From Gp6-AA40 sp036742665 (GTDB taxonomy: Bacteria > Acidobacteriota > Vicinamibacteria > Vicinamibacterales > UBA2999), in contig DAINQP010000021.1 of the NCBI GenBank assembly GCA_036742665.1, forward strand, positions 1 through 42,775: a stretch of 42,775 bases of DNA. The letters are read 5' to 3'. The notes under the pieces were generated by a model that ran no database searches, was not told the DNA's origin, and was given only the letters and a program-made list of their open reading frames with translations. How positions within the stretch are numbered: position 1 is the first letter of the stretch; the number at the start of each line of letters is the position of its first letter. A program made the translations under genes and the position numbers. This document shows positions 7,942-16,349 of this stretch, in pieces.

Positions 7942-8352
7942 ATGAGACCAGCAATCCGCACGGCGCTGGTGTGGAGTCTCGTGTCCGTGGCCGCGACGGC
8001 GACCGCATGGGCGCATCACTCATTCGCCGCGGCGTTCGACATGAACAAGCCGGTCACGGTCCAGGGGACGATCGTACAGGTTCGTCTCGAGAATCCGCAC
8101 TCGTGGTTCTTTCTCGATGTGAAAGACGCGAGCGGGAAAGTCGAGCGCTGGGCGTTCGAGGCCGGCACTCCGAGCGGGATGGTGCGCAACGGCTTCAAGC
8201 CGGGCGTCATCAAGAAGGGCGTCGAAGTCACCATCAAGGGCTTCCATGCCAAGGACCCGACGCAGAACGTCGGCATGCTGCGCGAGCTCGTCATGGCTGA
8301 TGGGACGGTCTATGGCATGTTCGGCTCACAGCAAGGACCGAGCGCGCAATGA
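7942..8352 (+). CDS. secreted DUF6152 protein
   Basis: A 136-aa exported protein. Signal peptide about 1-24, cut just before HHSF (residues 25-28), the first motif of DUF6152; then the typical FDMNKPVTVQGTIVQVRLENPHSWFFLDVKD and a beta-rich body that may form an OB-like barrel. Biochemical function unknown for the family; the paired His residues at the mature N-terminus suggest metal (possibly copper) binding, which is inference. GGAGG at 7931-7935 is 6 nt before the ATG. The stop overlaps the start of the next gene by 4 nt, so the two are co-translated. The same two domains are fused in one protein at 38832-39878. Confidence 0.88.
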   Translation: MRPAIRTALVWSLVSVAATATAWAHHSFAAAFDMNKPVTVQGTIVQVRLENPHSWFFLDVKDASGKVERWAFEAGTPSGMVRNGFKPGVIKKGVEVTIKGFHAKDPTQNVGMLRELVMADGTVYGMFGSQQGPSAQ

Positions 8353-9212
8353 AGCCGCGACTGATCGGCCTGTTCCTCGTCGCCGCGATCACAATCGCTC
8401 TCGCGCGGTTCGCGCCGTCTGTTCGGACTCAGACACGCCCTGGCGCGCAGCCTGAGAACCCAACCGCGCCAGCCTCGCCGAAGCCGCAGGTGGAGGTGGG
8501 AGGATCGGCACCGCACATGTCTGATGGGCATCCGGATCTCTCCGGAGTCTGGTGGGGCGGCAGCGACATCGGCGCGGCGCGCGGACGCGGCGCGCGCGGT
8601 GGCGGGCGAGGCGGCGCGCGCGGAGGCACACCGCCGGCGACCTTTATGAGTCTCTACAAACCCGAGGCGGCGGCGAAGGCGAAGACGCTCGGCGACAAGG
8701 ACGATCCGACGCTGCGTTGTGTCCCCACCGCGTTCGGGACGCTGAACGTCAGCCTGTGGGATGTCGGCGCGGTTGGACAGATCGTCGCGACGCCGAAGAT
8801 GGTCGTGATGCTGACCGAGACGTATCACGGCTTCCGACTGATCCCGACCGATGGACGGCCGCATCGCGACGATCAGCCGCCAGTGTATCGTGGTGATTCG
8901 GTCGGCCGCTGGGACCGCGACGTGTTCGTCGTCGATACGAAGAACTTCAGCGACAATACCTGGATGTCGGCGGAGGGGCGCGTCTCGCCGCACTCCGACC
9001 AACTGCATATCGTCGAGCGCTATCGTCGTGTGGACGCGAACACGCTCGAGATCGAGGCGACGGTCGAAGATCCCGAAGTGCTCACCGGACCGTGGACCGT
9101 GCCGAAGCAGACGCTCGTGCTCGCGCCGTTCGATCGGATTCTGTCGCTCAACTGCTCGGGGATCGAGACGCAGGCGCTGATGGACGCCGCCGCAAAGCAG
9201 ACCGGCAAATAG
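8349..9212 (+). CDS. secreted partner protein of DUF6152
   Basis: A 287-aa exported protein of unknown function. A hydrophobic N-terminus is followed by a Pro-rich linker, a HPDLSGVWWGG segment, an Arg/Gly-rich low-complexity stretch (about residues 76-95), then the conserved part: DPTLRCVPTAFG, VVMLTETYHGFRLIPTDGRPH, GDSVGRWDRDVFVVDTKNFSDNTW, RYRRVDANTLEIEATVEDPEVLTGPW. These blocks correspond to the C-terminal half of the DUF6152 fusion at 38832-39878 (DPTFRCDPVAI, VKRVIHMNV, HSIGRWEADTLVIETGNYS). This strongly suggests that the two products act together outside the cytoplasm. It overlaps the DUF6152 gene by 4 nt (ATGA). Confidence 0.8.
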   Translation: MKPRLIGLFLVAAITIALARFAPSVRTQTRPGAQPENPTAPASPKPQVEVGGSAPHMSDGHPDLSGVWWGGSDIGAARGRGARGGGRGGARGGTPPATFMSLYKPEAAAKAKTLGDKDDPTLRCVPTAFGTLNVSLWDVGAVGQIVATPKMVVMLTETYHGFRLIPTDGRPHRDDQPPVYRGDSVGRWDRDVFVVDTKNFSDNTWMSAEGRVSPHSDQLHIVERYRRVDANTLEIEATVEDPEVLTGPWTVPKQTLVLAPFDRILSLNCSGIETQALMDAAAKQTGK

Positions 9213-9215
9213 ATT

Positions 9216-9235
9216 CCGTCAACCACAGTTGACGG
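9216..9235 (+). terminator. stem-loop after the DUF6152 operon
   Basis: CCGTCAAC-CACA-GTTGACGG: a perfect 8-bp stem with a 4-nt loop, 3 nt after the stop codon. No T-run follows, so it may be a weak terminator or a 3'-end stabiliser. Confidence 0.55.
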
Positions 9236-9266
9236 ATCCCGTTGAGGCCTTCCCACAATTTCCATC

Positions 9267-9303
9267 GGGGTCTGACCCGGGGTCAGACCCCGGGTCTGAC
9301 CCC
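9267..9303. repeat. alternating inverted repeat of GGGTCTGACCCC units
   Basis: Three copies of a 12-nt unit in alternating orientation: GGGGTCTGACCC, then GGGGTCAGACCCC, then GGGTCTGACCCC. Any two neighbours can pair. It lies between the convergent genes ending at 9212 and 9312, where it could stop transcription from both sides. The unit is unrelated to the GTCCGGC palindrome. Confidence 0.75.
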
Positions 9304-9311
9304 GCACAGGC

Positions 9312-10358
9312 TCAACTCGCGCGGGGCGAACGGGTGAGCGCGGTATGTTCGCTGACCGTCTCGTGCGGCAGCTGCTCGCGCAGCCAGATCCGCTCGACGG
9401 TCGGATAGAGCGCGGCGACCGGCAGCGCGATCAGTGCGCCGATCACTCCGGCCAACTCCGCACCCACCGCGAACGCGATGACGACGGCGAGGTTGGACAG
9501 CTGCAACTGCTTTCCGTATGCCCACGGGGAGATGAAATAATTTTCGATCGTGTTGTATGCGATGTAGAGCACGATCGTGATCATCGTTGTCTGCGGCGAC
9601 ACCAGCAAAGCGAGCGCGGCAGCTGGTAGCAACGACAGTATGAATCCCACCACCGGGACAAAGTCCGAGATCCCGGCAATCAGCGCCAGCAGCAATGCCG
9701 CTGGCACGTCGAGCACAATCAAGCCAATCAGCGTGACCACCGTCGCGCAGATCGACGTGACGACGTTGCCGACGGCGTAGGCCCAGATTACTTCGCGTGA
9801 CTCGGCCATTGTCCGCTCGACCTGCTCGCGCCGCCGCTGCGGGAAGAACGCCACGATCCAGGCGCGCGTCCGCTCGGCGTCGATCAGCAGATACACCATG
9901 ACGAAGAAGCCGAGCACGATGAGGGCCCCCGCATAGGCCAGCGACTGACCAACACGAAGACCGAATGACTCCAGCGCGGCCTGCGATTCCCTGCCCGTCA
10001 GGCTCGTGTACATCCACGACGGCAGATACCGACCGGCTTCGCTGATCGTCTTGGGCAACTGCGTGGTGAGGTATTGCCACTGACTGGTCAGCGTGGACCA
10101 CGTGAGCCACACGAATGCGCCAACGATCACTACCAGGGTCGTCGAGACGAGAAGCGCTGCGTTCGTGCGCGAAAATTTCTGCCGTTCCAACCAGGACACC
10201 GGAACGTCAAGAGCGACGGCGAGGATCACCGCCACGATGAGGAGCAGAATCAGCGCATAGAGCTGCCAGAGACACCACAGGAGCGCGATCGCCGCGGCGA
10301 TCTTGAAGATGGTGCGGACCTGAATGTCAAAGACGAGTCGGCTACGCGTCTCGGCCAC
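9312..10358 (-). CDS. AI-2E family permease
   Basis: A 348-aa integral membrane protein of the AI-2E transporter family. It has about eight hydrophobic segments: two at the N-terminus (IAAAIALLWCLWQLYALILLLIVAVILAVALD and the next at ~70-90), a soluble middle region (about 100-150), then the C-terminal block with YAVGNVVTSICATVVTLIGL, GISDFVPVVGFILSLLPAAALALL and NTIENYFISPWAYGKQLQLSNLAVVIAFAVGAELAGVIGALIALPVAA, which carries the family signature around PxxGxxxxxxPa and NxxxxxxxP. Family members export autoinducer 2, cations or other solutes; the substrate here cannot be told. Divergent from the adenylate-kinase-like gene with 49 bp between them. Confidence 0.88.
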   Translation of the reverse strand: MAETRSRLVFDIQVRTIFKIAAAIALLWCLWQLYALILLLIVAVILAVALDVPVSWLERQKFSRTNAALLVSTTLVVIVGAFVWLTWSTLTSQWQYLTTQLPKTISEAGRYLPSWMYTSLTGRESQAALESFGLRVGQSLAYAGALIVLGFFVMVYLLIDAERTRAWIVAFFPQRRREQVERTMAESREVIWAYAVGNVVTSICATVVTLIGLIVLDVPAALLLALIAGISDFVPVVGFILSLLPAAALALLVSPQTTMITIVLYIAYNTIENYFISPWAYGKQLQLSNLAVVIAFAVGAELAGVIGALIALPVAALYPTVERIWLREQLPHETVSEHTALTRSPRAS

Positions 10359-10391
10359 TGCCGGTCGGACAGAGCATGCATCGTGCCGGGA

Positions 10392-10397
10392 TATACT
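10392..10397 (+). promoter_or_regulatory. candidate -10 box close to start codon
   Basis: TATACT, 10 nt before the ATG at 10408, with no ribosome site between. No clear -35 at normal spacing. Confidence 0.35.
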
Positions 10398-10407
10398 CAG
10401 CCGCTAC

Positions 10408-11610
10408 ATGTCGTCACCCGCCGCCGATCGCCCCGGGTCGAAGATCGTCGACCTCGAAGTCAAGGACGCCCGCATCATCTTCACGCCAATCTGGGATAGC
10501 CTGCAGGAGGAGGTCGGCCGAGAGAATCTGCGTTTCCCGAAGGAGATCATCCTGCTCGGCGGCGCACCGGGCGCCGGTAAAGGGACGCAGACACAGTTCA
10601 TCAGCGAGGCGCGTGGCCTGACCTGTCCGCCGATCGTGATCAGCGAGCTGCTCACGACGCCGGAGATGGAGCGGATCAAGGCACAGGGCGGGATGGTCGG
10701 TGACAAGGAAGTGCTGACCGTCCTGTTGCGCAAGCTGCTCGACGAAACCTTCCGCGACGGTGTCATCCTCGACGGATTTCCGCGCACGCCGGTGCAGGTC
10801 GAATTTCTGAAGCTGCTGGTGGACAACATCAGCGCGCTGCACGACGAGTTCGCCAGCACGCCACTCGCGATTCACTTCCGTCGTCCGACCATTCACGCGA
10901 TGGTGCTATTCGTCAGTGAGAGCACGAGCGTCGCGCGGCAGCTGGGACGTGGACGCGAGATCGCCGACCACAACCGCAAAGTGGCGGAGACGGGCATCGG
11001 CACGCCGATCGAGCTGCGTGCGACCGATCTGTCGGAAAGTCTCGTGCGCCGGCGCTATCAGGTGTTCAAGGAGCAGACGTGGACGGCGCTGACTTCATTG
11101 CGTCAGCTGTATCACTATCACTTCATCAACGCCGAAGGTCCGATCGACGAGGTGCAGGCGAACATCCTGAAGGAGCTGAAGTATCAGAGTTCGCTCGAGC
11201 TCGATCCACGTACCTTCGAGCGTCTGCGCGCGCTGCCGTTGGCCGAGGAGTTGGTCGTGCACGGACGGCAGGAGCTGGTGAAGCGGCTGGACAGCTATGA
11301 GTTCGAGCACACCAACCTGCTGCGCCAGATTGTCGATCTCGTGAGCAGCAAGTTCATGCCGATCATCACACGCCATGCGCTCTCGGGCCGCGCCACCGTG
11401 AATTCCGAGGATCCGATCTTCAACGAGCCGCTGGCGATCCCGATGCTGATCGACATCTTCTCGGAGCGTGGCTATCACGCGGTGGTGGACAAGACCATTC
11501 AGCAGGTTCCGGAGCGAATTGATCTCAAGACCGGCGAAATCAAGTTCCGGACGAACGCCGTCTATCGCATTCAGGTCACGTTCGAAGCCTCGAAAATCCG
11601 ACGCGGTTGA
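10408..11610 (+). CDS. adenylate-kinase-like nucleoside monophosphate kinase with long C-terminal extension
   Basis: A 400-aa cytoplasmic protein. Residues ~45-240 carry the adenylate kinase core: P-loop GGAPGAGKGTQ (Lys58), the NMP-binding region (VVISELLTTPEMERIKAQGGMVGDKEVL) and ILDGFPRT. The usual short zinc LID is replaced by a longer helical region around GRGREIADHNRKVAETG. The last ~150 residues form an extra domain (EHTNLLRQIVDLVSSKFMPIITRHALSGRATVNSED...) that I do not recognise. Ordinary adenylate kinases have 180-230 residues, so this is a distinct, roughly doubled form. The start at 10408 is chosen because an upstream ATG (10324) would overlap the divergent permease gene and adds an unconvincing leader. 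Confidence 0.8.
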   Translation: MSSPAADRPGSKIVDLEVKDARIIFTPIWDSLQEEVGRENLRFPKEIILLGGAPGAGKGTQTQFISEARGLTCPPIVISELLTTPEMERIKAQGGMVGDKEVLTVLLRKLLDETFRDGVILDGFPRTPVQVEFLKLLVDNISALHDEFASTPLAIHFRRPTIHAMVLFVSESTSVARQLGRGREIADHNRKVAETGIGTPIELRATDLSESLVRRRYQVFKEQTWTALTSLRQLYHYHFINAEGPIDEVQANILKELKYQSSLELDPRTFERLRALPLAEELVVHGRQELVKRLDSYEFEHTNLLRQIVDLVSSKFMPIITRHALSGRATVNSEDPIFNEPLAIPMLIDIFSERGYHAVVDKTIQQVPERIDLKTGEIKFRTNAVYRIQVTFEASKIRRG

Positions 11611-11651
11611 AACGGCACGGGTTGTGATTCATATCCCACCGAGGTGACGAT

Positions 11652-12107
11652 ATGAAACGGTGGACTCTGGCGGCCTTGGCTTTGTCGTGCTGGATCGCCG
11701 CACCAGCTGCGCAGCGGACGCAGACACCGGCAACGAATGAACCGGCGCACAACGTCTTCGTGCTGACCGGGTGTCTCGAGCGCGGAGATACGCCGACGGC
11801 ATTCAGGCTGACTCAGGCATCCCCCGTAGGGCAGACGCCTCCTCGGCCGAGCACATCCACACAGACCGAAGCGGATGTCTACGACCTGCAAGCGACATCG
11901 GCGGTGTCAGAGCAGGGATTCAGCAGCGAGAAGCTTCAGCCCGAAGTAGGCAAGCGGGTCGAGGTGACGATTCGGCCGGTCGAGGCGGCATTGCCTGCGC
12001 CGCCACAACCAGCCGCGACAAACGCTAATACACAGAAACCGGCGGAGTCTCCGCGCCCGCGCTTCAGCGTCACCAAGCTCGAGCGACTGACGGACTCGTG
12101 CAAGTGA
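11652..12107 (+). CDS. secreted hypothetical protein
   Basis: A 151-aa protein with a signal peptide (residues 1-20, cut after AAPAAQ), then a Pro/Thr/Gln-rich linker, a short conserved-looking segment HNVFVLTGCLERGDTPTAFRLTQA, EADVYDLQATS, EVGKRVEVTIRPVE and a C-terminal SVTKLERLTDSCK. The 'LTGCLERG...F.LT.A......Y.L......L...VGKRVEVTG' pattern is common in small secreted acidobacterial proteins, but I cannot name a function. GAGGTG 7 nt before the ATG supports the start. Convergent with the next gene (8 bp). Confidence 0.72.
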   Translation: MKRWTLAALALSCWIAAPAAQRTQTPATNEPAHNVFVLTGCLERGDTPTAFRLTQASPVGQTPPRPSTSTQTEADVYDLQATSAVSEQGFSSEKLQPEVGKRVEVTIRPVEAALPAPPQPAATNANTQKPAESPRPRFSVTKLERLTDSCK

Positions 12108-12115
12108 ACACCGCG

Positions 12116-12964
12116 CTACTTCGTCTTCGGTGACGATTGCGGCGGCGGTGTTTCAGTGAGTCCCAACATCGACGACCCGCTGCGCGCGGTGCCGAGCACC
12201 TCGTCTGGCGGTCGCACCTTCAGGTTGTTGTTGACCTCATGGACGCCCATGATCCGTTCTACGACATTCTCGGTGAAGTGCTTTTCGTCGCGTGTTCGAA
12301 CGCTGCCGGCCAATGTGACCTCAGCGTTCACGACCTGCACCTCGACGTCACTGGCGTCGATGCGCGGGTCTTCCGTGAGCCGTTCGCAGATGTCCTCGCG
12401 AATGCGCTCGTCGCCACGCTGATACCCGCGTGGACCACGCCCTGAGTAGCTGCGCCCCTGCCAGTCTCGAGCGTCGTACGCGCCCTTGTTCCACGCCGGC
12501 GCCACATACGGATCAGCAGCAGAGTACCGGCTGGTGTCGCCGAAGTTGCGCTCGGTGTTCCTATAGTCAGGATCGCGGTAGCCACTGCTACGACTATCGC
12601 GCCAGGTCTCCGTGCCGCTGTAATAGCGTCGCGAATCGTGCGCGCCGCCCTGCCACGGACGATCGTTGTCGTTCCACTCGGCCAATCCACGGCGCCCGTC
12701 GCGATCGCGATCGGTTGCGTCACGTACTGCGTCACGCGCGCGATCCCAGCCGCGGTCCGTTGAACCGGCGAACCGATCGGTCCGGTCACGGTCGTGACGG
12801 TCATCTCGCATGTCATCCATTCGACGCCGGCGTGCCGCCTCATCGTCGCCAAACCACGACGCCACTTCATCACGCGTGCGGCTGACGAGACCGCGATCGC
12901 GATCGTGATAGCGCTGCTCGTCACGGTAGTCGCCGCGGTCCCGGTCTTCCCATCGAGTTGCCAT
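12116..12964 (-). CDS. BON-domain protein with SWFGDDEA motif
   Basis: A 282-aa, very polar protein. The N-terminal two thirds are full of Arg, Asp and Tyr (likely disordered) and contain SWFGDDEAARRRRMD near residue 37, a motif seen at the start of a group of OsmY-like stress proteins. The C-terminal region (about 180-255: DERIREDICERLTEDPRIDASDVEVQVVNAEVTLAGSVRTRDEKHFTENVVERIMGVHEVNNNLKV) is a BON domain. No signal peptide is seen, so it is probably cytoplasmic. GGAGGAG lies just before the ATG. Divergent from the sugar-oxidation operon; a role in envelope or osmotic stress is inference. Confidence 0.82.
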   Translation of the reverse strand: MATRWEDRDRGDYRDEQRYHDRDRGLVSRTRDEVASWFGDDEAARRRRMDDMRDDRHDRDRTDRFAGSTDRGWDRARDAVRDATDRDRDGRRGLAEWNDNDRPWQGGAHDSRRYYSGTETWRDSRSSGYRDPDYRNTERNFGDTSRYSAADPYVAPAWNKGAYDARDWQGRSYSGRGPRGYQRGDERIREDICERLTEDPRIDASDVEVQVVNAEVTLAGSVRTRDEKHFTENVVERIMGVHEVNNNLKVRPPDEVLGTARSGSSMLGLTETPPPQSSPKTK

Positions 12965-13127
12965 ACATCTCCTCCGTTCTCAGTCGGAGCAAGCGGTGCG
13001 CCAGCCGCCGGCGCTCAACGGCAGGGGCGCCCACCTCTTCATTGCACGTCGATCTCCGGCGGAAATAGGACTACACTCCCGCTGCATTGGCGCTGCGAGC
13101 GTCGTGCGAGCGCGCGAGGAATTGCGC

Positions 13128-14006
13128 ATGCAGAGTCGTCATGGTCTGAGCCGAAGGCAACTCATCGCGACTGCGTCGGTCGCTGCGCTCGCCGAATGCC
13201 TGCCTGACGTCGCGAGTGCCGGGCAGGACACGACCGCTGCTGACGGCCGCCGTCGATTGACACAATCAGTCTGCCGTTGGTGCTACGCCACCATCCCGCT
13301 TCGCGATTTCTGTCTGGCGGTCGCGAAGATGGGCCTGACGGCTATCGATCTGCTCACGCCGGATGAATGGCCCGTGGCCCGGGAATTCGGGCTGACCTGC
13401 TCGATGGGGTCGGGACTCGGTGGTCCCATCGAGCGCGGCCTCAACGATCCGGCTAACCACGACACCATTATTACGAGCCTCTCGGCAGGTATTCCGCAGG
13501 CCGCGCGCGCCGGCGTGCCGAACGTGATCACGTTCTTCGGGAATCGGCGGGGCATGAGCGACAAGGACGCCATCAACAACTGTGTGACCGCGCTCAATCG
13601 AGTGAAGGGTGTGGCCGAGGACAACGGGGTTACGATCTGTATCGAGCTGCTCAATAGCAAGGTGAACCACAAGGACTATCAGGGCGATCGCAGTGCCTTC
13701 GGCGTGGACGTGGTGTCGGCCGTGAGCTCGCCGCGGGTGAAGCTGCTCTACGACATCTACCACATGCAAATCATGGAGGGCGACGTCATTCGAACGATCC
13801 GTGACAACCACCAGTGGATCGCGCATTACCATACCGGCGGCGTGCCCGGCCGCAACGAGATCGACGGCTCACAAGAGCTGAATTATCCGGCGATCGTGCG
13901 AGCTATTACCGACACGGGTTTCAGCGGATACATGGCCCACGAATTCATTCCGAAACGGGATCCGCTGACCTCGCTTCGTGATGCGGTAGCGCTCTGCGAG
14001 GTCTGA
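13128..14006 (+). CDS. Tat-exported sugar isomerase/epimerase-like TIM-barrel protein
   Basis: A 292-aa protein of the hydroxypyruvate-isomerase / xylose-isomerase-like TIM-barrel superfamily. It starts with a twin-arginine signal (SRRQLIATASVAAL). Likely metal-ligand Glu residues sit in ICIELLNSKVNHKDYQGD and AHEFIPKRDP, with Asp/His in LLYDIYHMQIMEGD and IAHYHTGGVPGR, the same positions as in hydroxypyruvate isomerase. Export argues against a role as a cytoplasmic glyoxylate enzyme. Proteins of this fold also process 3-keto sugars (for example C-glycoside lyases), which fits its neighbours. GAGGA 7 nt before ATG 13128 decides the start over a longer frame from 12996. First gene of a four-gene operon. 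Confidence 0.85.
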   Translation: MQSRHGLSRRQLIATASVAALAECLPDVASAGQDTTAADGRRRLTQSVCRWCYATIPLRDFCLAVAKMGLTAIDLLTPDEWPVAREFGLTCSMGSGLGGPIERGLNDPANHDTIITSLSAGIPQAARAGVPNVITFFGNRRGMSDKDAINNCVTALNRVKGVAEDNGVTICIELLNSKVNHKDYQGDRSAFGVDVVSAVSSPRVKLLYDIYHMQIMEGDVIRTIRDNHQWIAHYHTGGVPGRNEIDGSQELNYPAIVRAITDTGFSGYMAHEFIPKRDPLTSLRDAVALCEV

Positions 14007-14010
14007 CTTC

Positions 14011-14673
14011 ATGCGAGGGGGGCTCATGGTGATGGTGGTGGTGGGCGTTTTATTCTCACCCGGACAAGCGTCAATGCAGGGAGCAGAGAGGCCGCTGTTC
14101 AACGGCCGCACGCTCGAGGGATGGCGTGGATTCAAATCAGAGGCGCCGCCGGCGGGTTGGTCTGTGGTTGACGGAACGCTGGCGCGAACCGGACCCGGTG
14201 GTGACATCGTCACGGTCGACGAGTTCGCGGATTTCGATCTGCGGCTGCAATGGAAGATCTCCGAAGGCGGCAACAGCGGCATCATCTTTCGCGTGGTGAA
14301 TGTCGGCGCCGAGGTGTGGGAGAGCGGACCCGAGATGCAGATCCTCGACAACGCCCGCCACGCGGACGGTAAGAACCCGCTGACGTCGGCCGGCGCCAAT
14401 TACGGACTGCAGGCGCCGGTGCGCGATGTAACGCGGCCGGTCGGCGAATGGAACGATGCGAGGCTCGTCGTGGCAGGGGCGCACGTCGAGCACTGGATGA
14501 ACGGGGTCAAGCTCCTCGAGTACGAGCTGTGGAGCCCGGGATGGGAGTCGCTCGTGAAGGCGAGCAAGTTCGTGAAGATGCCGGCGTACGGACGCGCGGC
14601 GCGTGGTCGTATCGCGCTGCAGAATCACGGCGACCCGGTGTGGTTCCGCAATATCACCATCCGTCCGATGTAA
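14011..14673 (+). CDS. DUF1080 (3-keto-disaccharide hydrolase family) protein
   Basis: A 220-aa exported protein with a DUF1080 domain (laminin-G/concanavalin-like beta sandwich) over most of its length: PLFNGRTLEGWRGF, WSVVDGTLARTGPGGDIVTVDEFADFDLRLQWKISEGGNSGIIFRV, EMQILDN, WNDARLVVAGAHVEHWMNGVKLLEYEL, GRIALQNHGDPVWFRNITI. Family members are known or proposed to cleave 3-keto-glycosides. The N-terminus (residues 1-22) is a signal peptide. A start at ATG 14026, right behind GAGGGGGG, is also possible. It follows the TIM-barrel gene by 4 nt, and its TAA overlaps the next ATG by one base, so all are in one transcript. Confidence 0.9.
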   Translation: MRGGLMVMVVVGVLFSPGQASMQGAERPLFNGRTLEGWRGFKSEAPPAGWSVVDGTLARTGPGGDIVTVDEFADFDLRLQWKISEGGNSGIIFRVVNVGAEVWESGPEMQILDNARHADGKNPLTSAGANYGLQAPVRDVTRPVGEWNDARLVVAGAHVEHWMNGVKLLEYELWSPGWESLVKASKFVKMPAYGRAARGRIALQNHGDPVWFRNITIRPM

Positions 14674-16349
14674 TGCAACCCGAAACCTTTGACGCCATCG
14701 TCGTCGGCTCCGGCATCTCGGGAGGCTGGGCCGCGAAGGAGTTGACCGAGCGCGGGCTGCGCGTACTGATGCTCGAGCGCGGCAAGAACATCGAGCACAT
14801 CAAGGACTACGGCAACGCGCTCAAGGCGCCATGGGAGTATCCCCATCGCGGTGGCCGCACATTGGCGATGGAGGAGGCCTACCCGGTCCTCAGGCGCGAT
14901 TACCCGCTCAACGAGAAGAACGTGGATTGGTGGGCGTCGGACAAAGACTCGCCCTACACGGAGATCAAGCGGTTCGACTGGTATCGCGGCTATCACGTCG
15001 GCGGACGCTCACTGCTGTGGGGCCGTCAGAGCTATCGCCATGGTGATCTCGACTTCGAGGCGAACGCGCGAGAGGGCATCGCCGTCGACTGGCCAATCCG
15101 TTACCGGGACGTCGCTCCCTGGTACGACCACGTCGAGCGCCACGCGGGCATTTCCGGATCGCGCGAAGGGCTTCCGCAACTTCCCGACGGTCAGTTCCAG
15201 CCGGCCATGCCGCTCAACTGCGTCGAGGAGATCATCGCGGGTCGCGTCGCAGCGAAGTTTGCAGGACGACGAATCATCCCGGGACGTGTTGCGAACCTGA
15301 CGCAGACACTCCCGGGACGAGGGGCGTGTCAGTACCGGAACGCGTGCTGGCTCGGATGCCCCTTCGGCGCCTATTTCAGCACGCAGTCGTCGACCCTTCC
15401 TCCGGCGAAAGCCACGGGACGGCTGACGCTCAAGACATTCCAGATCGTGACCGACCTCGTCTACGACCGCGACCGCAAGCGCGCACGCAGCGTGCACGTC
15501 CTCGATGCGGTGACCGGGCAGACCACCGAGTACTCCGCCCGTGTGATCTTCCTCTGCGCGTCGACGCTCAACTCGACGTGGATCCTCATGCGGTCCGCGA
15601 ACGGCGTGTGGCCCGGCGGGCTGGGGAGCAGCTCCGGAGAGCTCGGTCACAACCTGATGGATCATCATTTCCGATGCGGCGCCAACGGCGACTTTGCGGG
15701 TCACGAGGATCGCTATGTCTTCGGGCGCCGCCCAACGGGGTTCTACATCCCGCGCTTCCGTAACCTGGCCGGAGAGCGCAGGGACTATCTTCGCGGTTTC
15801 GGCTATCAGGGCAGTGCGAGCCGTCAGGGATGGGAGCGTGCGGTCGCCGAGCTCGGCGTCGGCGGTACCTTCAAGGATGCCATGGCGCAGCCCGGTCCGT
15901 GGCGCGTCGGTGCCACGGCGTTTGGCGAGATGCTGCCGAATCATGCGAACCGCATCTCGATCGACACGGCGCGCGTGGACAAATGGGGTCTGCCGGTGCT
16001 GGCGATCGACTGTGCCACCGGCGAGAACGAGCGTTTGATGCGGCGCGACATGATGAACGACATGGCCGAGATGCTCGAGGCAGCCGGCGCGACGAACGTC
16101 AGTGTCTACGACAATGACTATGCCCCCGGTATGGGAATCCACGAAATGGGGACGGCTCGGATGGGCCGCGACCCGAAGACGTCGGTGCTGAACGGCCGCA
16201 ATCAGGTATGGGACTGTCACAACGTGTTCGTGACCGACGGGTCGTGCATGACCTCGTCCGCCTGCCAGAACCCGTCGCTGACGTACATGGCACTCACCGC
16301 TCGTGCGGCCGCGTTCGCCGTCGAGGAGTTGAAGCGTGGCAATCTCTGA
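14673..16349 (+). CDS. GMC-family FAD sugar dehydrogenase
   Basis: A 558-aa flavoprotein of the glucose-methanol-choline family. The FAD fold begins at IVVGSGISGGWAAKELTERGLRVLMLERG (Gly12, Gly14, Gly17). There is a conserved FDWYRGYHVGGRSLLWGRQSYR region and CQYRNACWLGCPFGAYFSTQ (Cys-rich, typical of membrane-linked bacterial GMC enzymes). The C-terminal block contains HEMGTARMG and DGSCMTSSACQNPSLTYMALTARAA, with the catalytic His and Asn. It has no signal of its own and probably crosses with the Tat signal of the next gene's product. By family, it oxidises a sugar hydroxyl; with DUF1080 beside it, C3 oxidation of a glycoside is the best guess. It overlaps both neighbours. Confidence 0.9.
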   Translation: MQPETFDAIVVGSGISGGWAAKELTERGLRVLMLERGKNIEHIKDYGNALKAPWEYPHRGGRTLAMEEAYPVLRRDYPLNEKNVDWWASDKDSPYTEIKRFDWYRGYHVGGRSLLWGRQSYRHGDLDFEANAREGIAVDWPIRYRDVAPWYDHVERHAGISGSREGLPQLPDGQFQPAMPLNCVEEIIAGRVAAKFAGRRIIPGRVANLTQTLPGRGACQYRNACWLGCPFGAYFSTQSSTLPPAKATGRLTLKTFQIVTDLVYDRDRKRARSVHVLDAVTGQTTEYSARVIFLCASTLNSTWILMRSANGVWPGGLGSSSGELGHNLMDHHFRCGANGDFAGHEDRYVFGRRPTGFYIPRFRNLAGERRDYLRGFGYQGSASRQGWERAVAELGVGGTFKDAMAQPGPWRVGATAFGEMLPNHANRISIDTARVDKWGLPVLAIDCATGENERLMRRDMMNDMAEMLEAAGATNVSVYDNDYAPGMGIHEMGTARMGRDPKTSVLNGRNQVWDCHNVFVTDGSCMTSSACQNPSLTYMALTARAAAFAVEELKRGNL

